Shown here: positions 55,148 through 62,671 of the stretch, in pieces
How positions within the stretch are numbered: the first letter of the stretch is position 1
Layout: every line of letters starts with the position of its first letter
Virus record (IMG/VR): IMGVR_UViG_3300044846_005229
Span: 207,986 to 271,985 of that record
DNA from: a virus
Reading direction: 5' to 3' (one strand)
Length of the DNA stretch: 64,000 bases
Position numbers and translations under genes: made by a program
Notes under the pieces: generated by a model
Databases searched by the model: none
Told to the model about the DNA's origin: nothing
The model's input: only the letters and a program-made list of their open reading frames with translations

Positions 55148-56275
55148 TTAAAATCCCCCCTTCTCAGTCTCCCTGAGGGCCACTCCGACCGGGAAAATCG
55201 GGACACCACTTGCACTCAGTTCTTGATACCGGACTGTAAGGTACTTTGTTGTTGACAATATGTCCTCACGATTTTCGTAAAGAGACCTGCGGTATTCCAT
55301 ATCGCCTTCTGGCACGACAGTAAAGGTTTCAGTCTCAGTGGCTTTACATACAAAGATCGAAGCACTTTTGAACCGGCCACCCCCTTCGATAATGTCAAGG
55401 ACTTCAAACTCACCGTCCACGAAATCCTTCACCTTTTGCAACTGGTTGTTCCGGTGTCCGATATCATACCCGCCAAGGTCGAACCTGACCATCGAACCCT
55501 CGTACCCGGAGTCAACGAATTGACTGTGGTGAAAAATAACGTCAGATGGGGACTCCACCTCGGCAGTAGGGGTTAGTATAATGTGTGATTCTCCCAAGGG
55601 AACCAGACTCTTCAAAATTTCAAACCGTTCGGAGAAAGGTCTCGAAGGATCAACAATGTCGTAGACCCAGTATACAAGCGTGGGGGACAACTCGGGACGA
55701 AACTTCTTGATCGCAGTCATTGTCTTTTGTAACAGAGGGTTTCCCGGCAGAATGAGTTCCCCGTCCAGGATCACCCCTGGTGGCAATTTTCTGATTTCCT
55801 CTTTAATATGTGCGATACACTCCGGAATAATCAACTTGCCACCGCGAGACCACCCCCCACTATTGTCGAGTAGCATCCGTTGTCCGTTCAGTTTAGGTTG
55901 CACGAATGCGGGCCAGGTTACCTTGTGGCCACGGTCCGAAAACTTATGGGCTAGCATTGGTAAGGGCAAAACCTCGGGCTCCTGCCCGATTTCAGCATAT
56001 CCTTTATCAATTTGCTTTTTAAAGTCGCGCTCAATTTCTAGGTGGGCTTGTTGCTCCGCTGTGGTTGCGTTGGCCCGTCCGACATTTTTGGGATACACAC
56101 AGTAAGGATCACTAAATTGCAAGGCTGAGCTTGAGCCATCATTATTTGTTTGCCAATAGGACGATTGTGTAAACCACCTATCCACGCTACTAAAAAGGAC
56201 GTGCCCTTGCCAGAACTTGGCTTTACCGGTGCGGGTTGTTGACTGGAGGACTGGGGTGCTGTGTACGATTTTCAT
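55148..56275 (-). CDS. ATP-dependent DNA ligase with N-terminal WGR-like domain
   Basis: 375 residues. Motif I QPKLNGQRM has the adenylated lysine K128; later GVILDGELI, VYDIVDPSRPF, EGSMVRF and RNNQLQKVKDF correspond to ligase motifs III-V. The first ~95 residues (KFWQGHVLF, WFTQSSYW, VGRANATTAEQQAHLEIER) look like a WGR-type domain. The free domain is duplicated at 57409-57702. Joins nicks during phage replication or repair. Confidence 0.92.
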   Translation of the reverse strand: MKIVHSTPVLQSTTRTGKAKFWQGHVLFSSVDRWFTQSSYWQTNNDGSSSALQFSDPYCVYPKNVGRANATTAEQQAHLEIERDFKKQIDKGYAEIGQEPEVLPLPMLAHKFSDRGHKVTWPAFVQPKLNGQRMLLDNSGGWSRGGKLIIPECIAHIKEEIRKLPPGVILDGELILPGNPLLQKTMTAIKKFRPELSPTLVYWVYDIVDPSRPFSERFEILKSLVPLGESHIILTPTAEVESPSDVIFHHSQFVDSGYEGSMVRFDLGGYDIGHRNNQLQKVKDFVDGEFEVLDIIEGGGRFKSASIFVCKATETETFTVVPEGDMEYRRSLYENREDILSTTKYLTVRYQELSASGVPIFPVGVALRETEKGGF

Positions 56276-56322
56276 TTCTTTTGGGGGGGTTTAACTCGCG
56301 TTGTGGATCAGTTCCGGGTAAA

Positions 56323-56568
56323 TCATTCGCTGTCATCAACCTCGAAGTAGTCGTTAAGTCTCATGGACAGTTCACGGGGAATTTTCACTTCCTGCCCATA
56401 CCGCATATCCGCTAACCATACCTCTTCAAGAAGATCCTTGGCCTTTTGAAGATCTTGAATCTCTTCAACCAGCTTAAGTAACGAGTCAATGTTCGGGTGA
56501 TTTCTCATGGCTCTAGGGTCGTTTCTTTGGGGGGTGCAGTAGCCGCCTTTCAGCGACGATTGTCTCAT
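56323..56568 (-). CDS. hypothetical protein (81 aa)
   Basis: Start MRQSSLKGGYCTPQR, two bases after the stop of the upstream frame. Helical, LLKLVEEIQDLQKAKDLLEEV. Unknown. Confidence 0.6.
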   Translation of the reverse strand: MRQSSLKGGYCTPQRNDPRAMRNHPNIDSLLKLVEEIQDLQKAKDLLEEVWLADMRYGQEVKIPRELSMRLNDYFEVDDSE

Positions 56569-56569
56569 A

Positions 56570-56954
56570 CTAATACTCTTGTTTGTCGCCAAGGGTCACA
56601 TTTGTGCCGTTCAGAGCAATGAAGGGTCTACCGCACACTCCCCAGTCTGCTATCCAGAGTGGCGTGGTGGGGGTCATCTTATACTCTCCGCCTTTGTACC
56701 CAACGAAAGTCCTTCCTACCAGTTTTTTACACATTGCAAGAAGGGTCTTGGATGGGACTTCCCCAGGCTCTTGCTCAAAGGCTAAATCGGAATAATACCC
56801 ACGGTAAGAGTGGGGGGGAAGTCAGGTTGGCAACTGGGTGGTCATCTGTGTACTCCAAGTAGGAAATTAAGTTGCCAAGTGTAAGGTGAGTTTCTGAGCG
56901 AAGCGCTGCTGCATCACGTAGAATTCCTTCTGCAGGGCTATCGAATCGGTTCAT
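56570..56954 (-). pseudogene. phage protein gene split by a C7-tract frameshift
   Basis: One frame starts MNRFDSPAEGILRDAA and runs to PVANLTS, where a run of seven C occurs. The next frame continues with SYRGYYSDLAFEQEPGEVPS and ends LNGTNVTLGDKQEY, of a type I recognise from phages. Removing one C (or adding two) restores a single ~127-residue protein. Could be programmed +1 frameshifting, phase variation, or an assembly error in the homopolymer. Confidence 0.55.
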
Positions 56955-57054
56955 TTTGTACGGTAGAATTTTGCTAGATTAGGGGGGGCTTAAAACTATA
57001 CAAACTCGTGAAGGAAATAATCAATGGAAATCCCACAGCAGGTAGAATTGCTCC

Positions 57055-57324
57055 TCAGTCATTGCTTTCAAGCATTTTAATGGCGTTCACGAAGGTTTCT
57101 TCACCGATGTCACCGCTGTACAGGCGATCAATATGCCTCATTACTCGTGCAGTCTCTCGAATGATGAGCAGTTTGCTACAGAGGATCGAAAGAACTTCAC
57201 GCGATAGGTGCGCTCCGCCGTTTTCATCGTACTCGTTGAAGTCGATTGCGTTTTCTAGCTCGTCGGCAAATTGCTCGACTTTGAAGTAAATGTAACCGTT
57301 TTCGTTAAAGTGTCCACCTGACAT
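57055..57324 (-). CDS. MSGGHF-family small protein (89 aa)
   Basis: MSGGHFNENGYIYFKVEQF start and DFNEYDENGGAHLSREVL; a family common in large phages with no function known to me. Confidence 0.7.
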   Translation of the reverse strand: MSGGHFNENGYIYFKVEQFADELENAIDFNEYDENGGAHLSREVLSILCSKLLIIRETARVMRHIDRLYSGDIGEETFVNAIKMLESND

Positions 57325-57408
57325 GTTGTTGTTTTGATAGTTTTAACTGACTTTAGAGTTTTCCGACAGATTCGGATTTTTCTGTGGGGGGGTTCTACCC
57401 CCTTATCA

Positions 57409-57702
57409 TCAAACTTCCGTAAATCCTTTTTTCTTTTGCTTTTTAACGTCCCGCTCAATTTCCAAATATGCTTGCTGCTCAGCAGAGATTTCAGTGGATT
57501 TACCTACGTTTTTGGCCTCTACGGGGAAAGCTTCGCTCCATTGTGTAACCGACATAGTGCCGTCAACTTTCTGTCTCCAGAAAGACACTTGGGTAAACCA
57601 CCCTCCGGCGTCATTGGAAATGATGTGACCTTGCCAAAACTTGGGATCACCTGAACGGGCGATTATTGCTTGGAGGACTGGTGTGCTGTGTACGATTTTC
57701 AT
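57409..57702 (-). CDS. stand-alone WGR-like domain, duplicate of the DNA ligase N-terminus (97 aa)
   Basis: First residues MKIVHSTPVLQ identical to those of the ligase gene, then GDPKFWQGHII, GGWFTQVSFW, KNVGKSTEISAEQQAYLEIE matching ligase residues 1-95 throughout. A separate protein with only this domain, ending KKGFTEV. Confidence 0.8.
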   Translation of the reverse strand: MKIVHSTPVLQAIIARSGDPKFWQGHIISNDAGGWFTQVSFWRQKVDGTMSVTQWSEAFPVEAKNVGKSTEISAEQQAYLEIERDVKKQKKKGFTEV

Positions 57703-57803
57703 GGTTGGGGTGGTAATGGGGATAATGGGAAGGATAAGGGGAGATAACGGGAAGGACAGGATGCAGTGCAAGGACTAGATGGCACAATACCATCTCCATA
57801 CCC

Positions 57804-57831
57804 AGTGTAGCACACTTTGCGGCCCTGTCAA
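57804..57831 (-). promoter_or_regulatory. sigma70-type promoter (TTGACA-16-TGCTACACT)
   Basis: -35 TTGACA, 16-bp spacer, extended TGC-TACACT, reading into 57409-57702. Confidence 0.65.
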
Positions 57832-58745
57832 GACAAGGCAAGCATCTTCTCAAGGGGCTTCAAAGCCTTCAATCTTAACCCCCCTTCAAGTTTAATCTCG
57901 GGTGTCAAATCCCGCAGACAATTGCGAACTTTTTCCAGAGTGCTTAACTTCATCCATGGGCAGTCATTACAACTACAGCCATCTCGGCCAGGGACATCTA
58001 GGAATACCTTGTTGGGTGCAACCTGACTCATCTTGTGGATAATTCCTGGTTCTGTCAGGACGATGAATGTTTCTGCCGGGCTATCTTTCACCCTTTGCAG
58101 TAAAGCACTGGTAGAGCCCACAAAATCAGCAAGGCGCAATAACGCTTCTTCGCATTCCGGGTGGGCAATAACTTCGCAGCCAGGGTTGGCTGTCCAGAGA
58201 TCCATCAACGCTTCTTCGCTGAAAGCTTCGTGTACCTGGCAGCTGCCATCCCATAAAGTCAAATTTCGACCTGTTTGCTCAGCTACCCATCGCCCCAAAT
58301 TTCTATCCGGTGCGAACAAAATGGGCCTGTCAGCGGGAATCTGGTTTACCAGGCGCACCGCATTACTGCTAGTGCAGATAAGATCGCTCTGGGCCTTAAT
58401 CGCTGCTGAACAGTTTATGTAACTGACTACATAGTGGTCGGGGTGCTCTGCACGAAACTTGGAAAAGTCACCCGGTAAACAAGCATCAGCCAAGCTACAA
58501 CCTGCATTGATATCAGGAAGTAAGACGGTCTTCGATGGGTTAACAATCTTGGCAGTTTCAGCCATGAAGTGAACACCGCAAAACACAATCGTGTCTGTAT
58601 TTGTCCCAGCAGCTTGGCGGGCAAGCTCAAGGGAATCCCCTACAAAATCCGCAATTTCCTGAATGGCTGGTTCCTGGTAGTAGTGGGCCAGGATTACTGC
58701 GTTACGTTGCTTTCTCAGCTTAAGAATCTCTTCGACCGGGTTCAT
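57828..58745 (-). CDS. nadA: quinolinate synthase
   Basis: 305 residues. NadA condenses iminoaspartate and DHAP to quinolinate in de novo NAD synthesis. Expected 4Fe-4S cysteines at C83, C169 and among C257/259/262; [40 protein letters not shown] and HPECEE motifs intact. With NadV and PRPP synthetase this gives the phage two entry points to NAD. No nadB or nadC seen in the window, so host enzymes are needed. Confidence 0.96.
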   Translation of the reverse strand: MNPVEEILKLRKQRNAVILAHYYQEPAIQEIADFVGDSLELARQAAGTNTDTIVFCGVHFMAETAKIVNPSKTVLLPDINAGCSLADACLPGDFSKFRAEHPDHYVVSYINCSAAIKAQSDLICTSSNAVRLVNQIPADRPILFAPDRNLGRWVAEQTGRNLTLWDGSCQVHEAFSEEALMDLWTANPGCEVIAHPECEEALLRLADFVGSTSALLQRVKDSPAETFIVLTEPGIIHKMSQVAPNKVFLDVPGRDGCSCNDCPWMKLSTLEKVRNCLRDLTPEIKLEGGLRLKALKPLEKMLALS

Positions 58746-58757
58746 TGCTTTTTGGGG

Positions 58758-59003
58758 TTATGTGTCAGGTTGTTCAACTGAACGGTCACTAAACGGGGTA
58801 GAACTTGTCATGGTAATTAGAACCGATTTCAGTTCGTTCCCCTGGTTTATTAATTCTAGACCCCCATCAGATTCCCACCGAGGTGCAATCCGATAGTATA
58901 CATAAGGTTCCGTTAGAGCTTCCAAGCTATATTCTTTCCTCCCTTTAAGGTAGTCTAAGATAATCTCCTCTATTTGATTAGAGGTTAGGCAGATTGTTTT
59001 CAT
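58758..59003 (-). CDS. hypothetical protein (81 aa)
   Basis: Start MKTICLTSNQIEEIIL. Shares the pattern of an N-terminal short beta, then helix, then C-terminal beta with 59146-59358 and 59355-59591, so the three may be related. Unknown. Confidence 0.55.
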   Translation of the reverse strand: MKTICLTSNQIEEIILDYLKGRKEYSLEALTEPYVYYRIAPRWESDGGLELINQGNELKSVLITMTSSTPFSDRSVEQPDT

Positions 59004-59145
59004 GTAACGCGGGTTTGGCGTTAGCGGAAATTGGGGTGGGTACATTTATTGGGGCTCTGTGGCTATGTGCTAGATTGTCAAACTGAACGAGAATTAAATG
59101 GGGGTGGAGCCTAACAACACGTTCCGCTCCGCCGTACGCACTAAA

Positions 59146-59358
59146 TCAATCCGTACATTCCTCCATGGTAATCTCAAATCCGGAAAATTCCCGCTGCGAA
59201 GGGAAGCGATCCTCGTAGTATCCGATTGGGCTCTCATACAGAGCTTGAACACTGGTAACCCTGTGGTCCGGGTATTGTGTTTCTAGAGAAGAAACCATGG
59301 CTTCTTTCACAGCTTCGAGATCAAGTTTGACTTTGGCGAAGTGCCTGAGTTTAGTCAT
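59146..59358 (-). CDS. hypothetical protein (70 aa)
   Basis: MTKLRHFAKVKLDLEAVKEA start, SQREFSGFEITMEE end. Possible paralogue of its neighbours. The stop of 59355-59591 overlaps this start (ATGA). Confidence 0.55.
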   Translation of the reverse strand: MTKLRHFAKVKLDLEAVKEAMVSSLETQYPDHRVTSVQALYESPIGYYEDRFPSQREFSGFEITMEECTD

Positions 59359-59591
59359 CGGTCCCAGTAAGAAGAATTACGAGTTTCTGAAGGTTTCAGA
59401 ACGATCTCAACCCCTTCGAAAGTAGTGCCGCTAACTTCGTGCCTCATGTCGGTTTGTGTGGAAGCGTTGAATGAGATTTGATCCGCAACAAAGTTAGGGA
59501 AAGATTTCCCAACTTCTTGCCTAATAAGTGCCTCAATTTGAGTTTTTGTAAGAGATACCCGTACCGGGGTGTTATTAAAAAGGTTGCTCAT
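59355..59591 (-). CDS. hypothetical protein (78 aa)
   Basis: VRVSLTKTQIEALIRQEVGK then FEGVEIVLKPSET; possible paralogue of neighbours. A tract of about 13 G (plus strand) precedes the start. Confidence 0.6.
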   Translation of the reverse strand: MSNLFNNTPVRVSLTKTQIEALIRQEVGKSFPNFVADQISFNASTQTDMRHEVSGTTFEGVEIVLKPSETRNSSYWDR

Positions 59592-59621
59592 TGATGTGTG
59601 TGTTCAGGGGGGGGGGGGGGA

Positions 59622-59864
59622 TTAAGTGCAGGGTCGATCGTAACGTACAAGCTGCTCATCGTTGGTAACGTAACTCTCACCTAAATAATGAAAGCATCTG
59701 TTACGGATGAGAAACCACTCAGTTGTGTTGTCGTCGTCACTCTTAGCTAGTAACAGGTCATGATCAAAACCTACATAGTAGTTGTGGTTGTAGTGGCTAA
59801 TTTCCTCAATTCTTTTGAATTGCTCCATTTGCAATCCGTTTGGGTACTTTTCTACGGGGTTCAT
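59622..59864 (-). CDS. hypothetical protein (80 aa)
   Basis: Start MNPVEKYPNGLQMEQFKRIEE; ends LGESYVTNDEQLVRYD. Unknown. The AGCCGGAGAACTG-type segment that precedes class 2 promoters lies upstream at about 59910. Confidence 0.55.
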   Translation of the reverse strand: MNPVEKYPNGLQMEQFKRIEEISHYNHNYYVGFDHDLLLAKSDDDNTTEWFLIRNRCFHYLGESYVTNDEQLVRYDRPCT

Positions 59865-59994
59865 AAATGAAATGTCGGTGATCAAACTAAGCCTAACGTC
59901 TTTACAGGGGGGAAGGCAAGCCGGAGAACTGGGCCAAAAGATTCGGGTAACCGTCCTACTTGTCAGGGCAATCACTCAGTCTCCCCATAGCCAA

Positions 59995-60123
59995 TCAGCG
60001 GCGGTAAGGGGAAGCCCAATAAACCCGCCAAACGCTGATGCAAATAGCAAGCGTCGAAATAATGCCGATAAGACCTAGGAAAGTGGTAGCGTTGCCGGTG
60101 AAATCTAGAGAGTCGGGAGCCAT
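59995..60123 (-). CDS. small single-pass membrane protein (42 aa)
   Basis: MAPDSLDFTGNATTFLG start and hydrophobic LIGIISTLAICISVWRVYW, basic C-terminus. CAACCAACCAATCAACC leader upstream of the ATG. Unknown. Confidence 0.5.
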   Translation of the reverse strand: MAPDSLDFTGNATTFLGLIGIISTLAICISVWRVYWASPYRR

Positions 60124-60169
60124 GGTTGATTGGTTGGTTGGTTGATTGTCAACTAAAGCAGGGTCAAAA

Positions 60170-60355
60170 TCACATACGACTCAGGACAAACTCAACTTCT
60201 TCTAAAGTTGCTTTTTCAGGATCTACGAATTCCGCATAGATGTAATCTACAGGGAGACCATAAAAATCAGCCATTTTCTCACAAAGTACATACTTTAGGA
60301 GTTCTGGTTCAATAGAAGAGTCAATTAGCATGGGTCTCAAGGCGATTTTGAACAT
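60170..60355 (-). CDS. hypothetical protein (61 aa)
   Basis: Start MFKIALRPMLIDSS; the longer in-frame start at 60406 is less likely. Mostly helical with DYIYAEFVDPEKATLEE. Unknown. Confidence 0.5.
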   Translation of the reverse strand: MFKIALRPMLIDSSIEPELLKYVLCEKMADFYGLPVDYIYAEFVDPEKATLEEVEFVLSRM

Positions 60356-60474
60356 GGGCTTGATCGCAGGAACGGCGAAGAACCCGGTACCAACCCCGTG
60401 AACCATAGTACCATACAGAAAAAGGGGAGTGTCAACCCCCCGTGATTTACCGGTTCCTGCGACCCGCGCTCAAA

Positions 60475-60600
60475 TCAGTTATCATCACAACGGTTTCTCG
60501 AAGCTTCCCTGAGGTTGATTTCTGTCTCTAGGTCAATTAGTTGTTTCAGATACAGTCCATACTCCGACGAAATGAGATCCGCCAGGGAAGAATCATCCAA
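60475..60600 (-). CDS. small acidic protein (41 aa)
   Basis: TTG start overlapping the stop of the AbrB-like gene, with AAAAG upstream; LADLISSEYGLYLKQLIDLE helix. Possible coupled partner of the AbrB-like protein. Confidence 0.4.
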   Translation of the reverse strand: MDDSSLADLISSEYGLYLKQLIDLETEINLREASRNRCDDN

Positions 60601-60775
60601 CTTTTCTAAATATGATCCTCCCAGCAAAGAGTTCGATTCCAAGTGTATCTCCTTCTTTCCAATTAACCGCTTGTAAAAGCTCATCAGGGAAGTCAAGAAT
60701 GAGGTTGCCATTTTCATCGGATGATAGTTTAGTAGTTAGCTGAGTGTTTTCAGTGGTTTCTGGGTTTAGGTTCAT
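60593..60775 (-). CDS. AbrB/MazE-like protein (60 aa)
   Basis: LSSDENGNLILDFPDELLQAVNWKEGDTLGIELFAGRIIFRK matches the swapped-hairpin AbrB fold (beta-turn, LPxELxxxLxxxEGDxL). Could be a transcription regulator or antitoxin; the small overlapping downstream frame shows no toxin motif. Confidence 0.65.
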   Translation of the reverse strand: MNLNPETTENTQLTTKLSSDENGNLILDFPDELLQAVNWKEGDTLGIELFAGRIIFRKVG

Positions 60776-60822
60776 TTTGCTGCGGGGTTTACGATTTAAT
60801 GTTAAACAGCAAGGTCACAATC

Positions 60823-61017
60823 TCATGACAAGCACCCATTTTCTATAATTTGTAGGTTTAACTTAGGGTCAGCCATTAGTAGATCATTCCTCATGTTTTG
60901 GATTCGTAACCTGTTTTTAGAAGTTGCCTGAAGTTTGGCGTGGCTTTGAACGACTGTTTTACCATCCATCTCCACTAATTCCAATGTACTTTCTGGGAAA
61001 TTTCTGGGTGGGATCAT
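60823..61017 (-). CDS. hypothetical protein (64 aa)
   Basis: MIPPRNFPESTLELVEMDGK, then basic helix KNRLRIQNMRNDLLM. Its start overlaps the stop of 61014-61184. Unknown. Confidence 0.55.
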   Translation of the reverse strand: MIPPRNFPESTLELVEMDGKTVVQSHAKLQATSKNRLRIQNMRNDLLMADPKLNLQIIENGCLS

Positions 61018-61184
61018 TGGGTTCTCGTATTCTTTTCGGTTGGCACTATGGTAACGCCACTATCGTCTTCACCTTCTTCATGAAGGGATCTTGTAGCAGA
61101 GGCTACGGAAAGGAACTCCCTCGCCATGGTACTCCAACTTAAACCATCCCAATAGCAACCATCGGCTCTAACAACTAGAAACAT
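61014..61184 (-). CDS. small hypothetical protein (56 aa)
   Basis: MFLVVRADGCYWDGLSWS start. ATGA overlap with the next gene and promoter 61208-61235 just upstream. Unknown. Confidence 0.55.
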   Translation of the reverse strand: MFLVVRADGCYWDGLSWSTMAREFLSVASATRSLHEEGEDDSGVTIVPTEKNTRTQ

Positions 61185-61207
61185 CGGGTGACCTCCACTC
61201 TGTCACC

Positions 61208-61235
61208 AGTATAGCAGGACCGCCAGAAAAGTCAA
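61208..61235 (-). promoter_or_regulatory. sigma70-type promoter (TTGACT-16-TGCTATACT)
   Basis: -35 TTGACT, 16-bp spacer, extended -10 TGC-TATACT, reading into 61014-61184. Confidence 0.7.
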
Positions 61236-61260
61236 TGGGTTAGCCGAATGCTGTCAGCAA

Positions 61261-61695
61261 TCAGTGTCCTAAGGCTTGTTGAAGCAAGCTTTGGTTGTGC
61301 AAAATTTCGCTAGACATTGATTGCAAGTAGTCTGCTAAGCCTACCATTCTCGGGTCCCCTTTGAAAGAACTTGTGTATTCAAAGAATAATGAGACCATAC
61401 CATTGACTGCCATTGTGTAGTCTAAAGTTAGGGCCAGCAACGACAAGCAGTCATAGGTTTGCATGGAAATAGCGGGACCAGAAAATTCGGGGAAATCTGG
61501 ATTGTAACCACAACCACGCAACCTTTCGATGAGGCCGTCCATTAGGCCGTTAAGGGAATCATATACCCGGTCAAACAGCAAATGACATTCATAGAAATTA
61601 CTACCACGTACATTCCAATGAGCCATGTGCAACACAATGGTTGCATCATTCAAGAGTTTGACAGTTTTTTTAGCATAGACAGTGAGTTCTTCCAT
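61261..61695 (-). CDS. dps: Dps/ferritin-like protein
   Basis: 144 residues. HMAHWNVRGSNFYECHLLFDRVYDSLNGLMDGLIERL matches Dps. Putative ferroxidase ligands H26, H38, D53 and E57 are spaced as in Dps (H31, H43, D58, E62 in E. coli numbering). A mini-ferritin protecting DNA from iron or oxidative damage; in a phage it may shield viral DNA or store iron. Shorter N-terminus than many Dps, so DNA binding via the tail may be absent. Confidence 0.8.
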   Translation of the reverse strand: MEELTVYAKKTVKLLNDATIVLHMAHWNVRGSNFYECHLLFDRVYDSLNGLMDGLIERLRGCGYNPDFPEFSGPAISMQTYDCLSLLALTLDYTMAVNGMVSLFFEYTSSFKGDPRMVGLADYLQSMSSEILHNQSLLQQALGH

Positions 61696-61712
61696 TGGGT
61701 GCTTCAGGGTGC

Positions 61713-62006
61713 TTAGGGTGCTTTTAGATACATTTCAATAGCAACTTGATCATCTGATGATTCACATAATGCCAGGAATTCTTTGTCTGGATTATAATTA
61801 GCTAGACTTGTAATCAAGCTGTTTTCAAACTCAAAATAATCCCCACCTTTATCGAAATTTTTTAAAAATTGTAGCACATCAGCCCAGGACAAAAATTTAC
61901 AGTCAGACGACGTATAGAAGTGAGCGCCCCTTTGGCCCAAGTGTGCCTCAAAACTTTCCATTAGGTAGGGATTATCCATAGCAACCATCAGTAACGAATC
62001 TGCCAT
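61713..62006 (-). CDS. hypothetical protein (97 aa)
   Basis: MADSLLMVAMDNPYLMESFE start; FYTSSDCKFLSWADVLQFLKNF; helical. Overlaps the 3' end of the 208-aa gene. Unknown. Confidence 0.6.
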   Translation of the reverse strand: MADSLLMVAMDNPYLMESFEAHLGQRGAHFYTSSDCKFLSWADVLQFLKNFDKGGDYFEFENSLITSLANYNPDKEFLALCESSDDQVAIEMYLKAP

Positions 62007-62614
62007 TTACCGTCAGACTTTTCGCTGATTTTGAATGGGAATTTTTTAGAAGTTGCATCCGGGGGTGAATCATAGAAGATTCCAGCAAAAGACTTCCCAT
62101 CTTCGGCCATCAGATAATTATTGGCTGCATTAGGGGGATTGCCGTTACGGTCGGTAACATTAGTTACCCCATCAAGATAGACAGAGGAAATTACTTTCTT
62201 AAAGAAAAGCTCCATTTTGCTAGATAGACCTTCGTCATCTTCGGCAAAGTCAAAATCAAATTCATCTTCGGCAAAGTCGGCGTCTGGCTCTATTTGATGC
62301 AGGAGTTTAGAGGATTGAATTTCTTCGGTGAACTCTGGATTTGGCCACTCATCGGGGTTAGTCCTAATTAGGGATTCAACTACTTTGATGTAGTCTTCAT
62401 AGGTAGTTCCCTCGGCAAAGTCAACTTTGCTAAGTTGGGACAAAAGGGACACAGTACCATCTGAATATGAGTGATCCAGGGATGACAAATAGGATTCTGG
62501 AACCGTGGAAAAATCTCCACCGGTCGCTTCCCATAACACATCGACTGCTTTTTTAGCTGCAGCAGTGAATGTATCGTCCTTGTCAAAATAAGGGTTTTTA
62601 TCTATATGTAGCAT
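61988..62614 (-). CDS. acidic hypothetical protein (208 aa)
   Basis: Contains an internal acidic repeat DADFAEDEFDFDFAEDDEG. N-terminal FDKDDTFTAAAKKAVDVLWEA, C-terminal SKKFPFKISEKSDGKW. Unknown. Confidence 0.6.
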   Translation of the reverse strand: MLHIDKNPYFDKDDTFTAAAKKAVDVLWEATGGDFSTVPESYLSSLDHSYSDGTVSLLSQLSKVDFAEGTTYEDYIKVVESLIRTNPDEWPNPEFTEEIQSSKLLHQIEPDADFAEDEFDFDFAEDDEGLSSKMELFFKKVISSVYLDGVTNVTDRNGNPPNAANNYLMAEDGKSFAGIFYDSPPDATSKKFPFKISEKSDGKWQIRY

Positions 62615-62671
62615 GATAGTTAGATGACCGGTTGATTTTACCCGAAGGTTATCCTAGTTTTACCCTCTCGA

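Noticed and set aside
57255-57458. 67-codon frame between the MSGGHF and WGR-domain genes
   Set aside because: Overlaps both genes out of frame and has Lys/Thr-rich low-complexity sequence.
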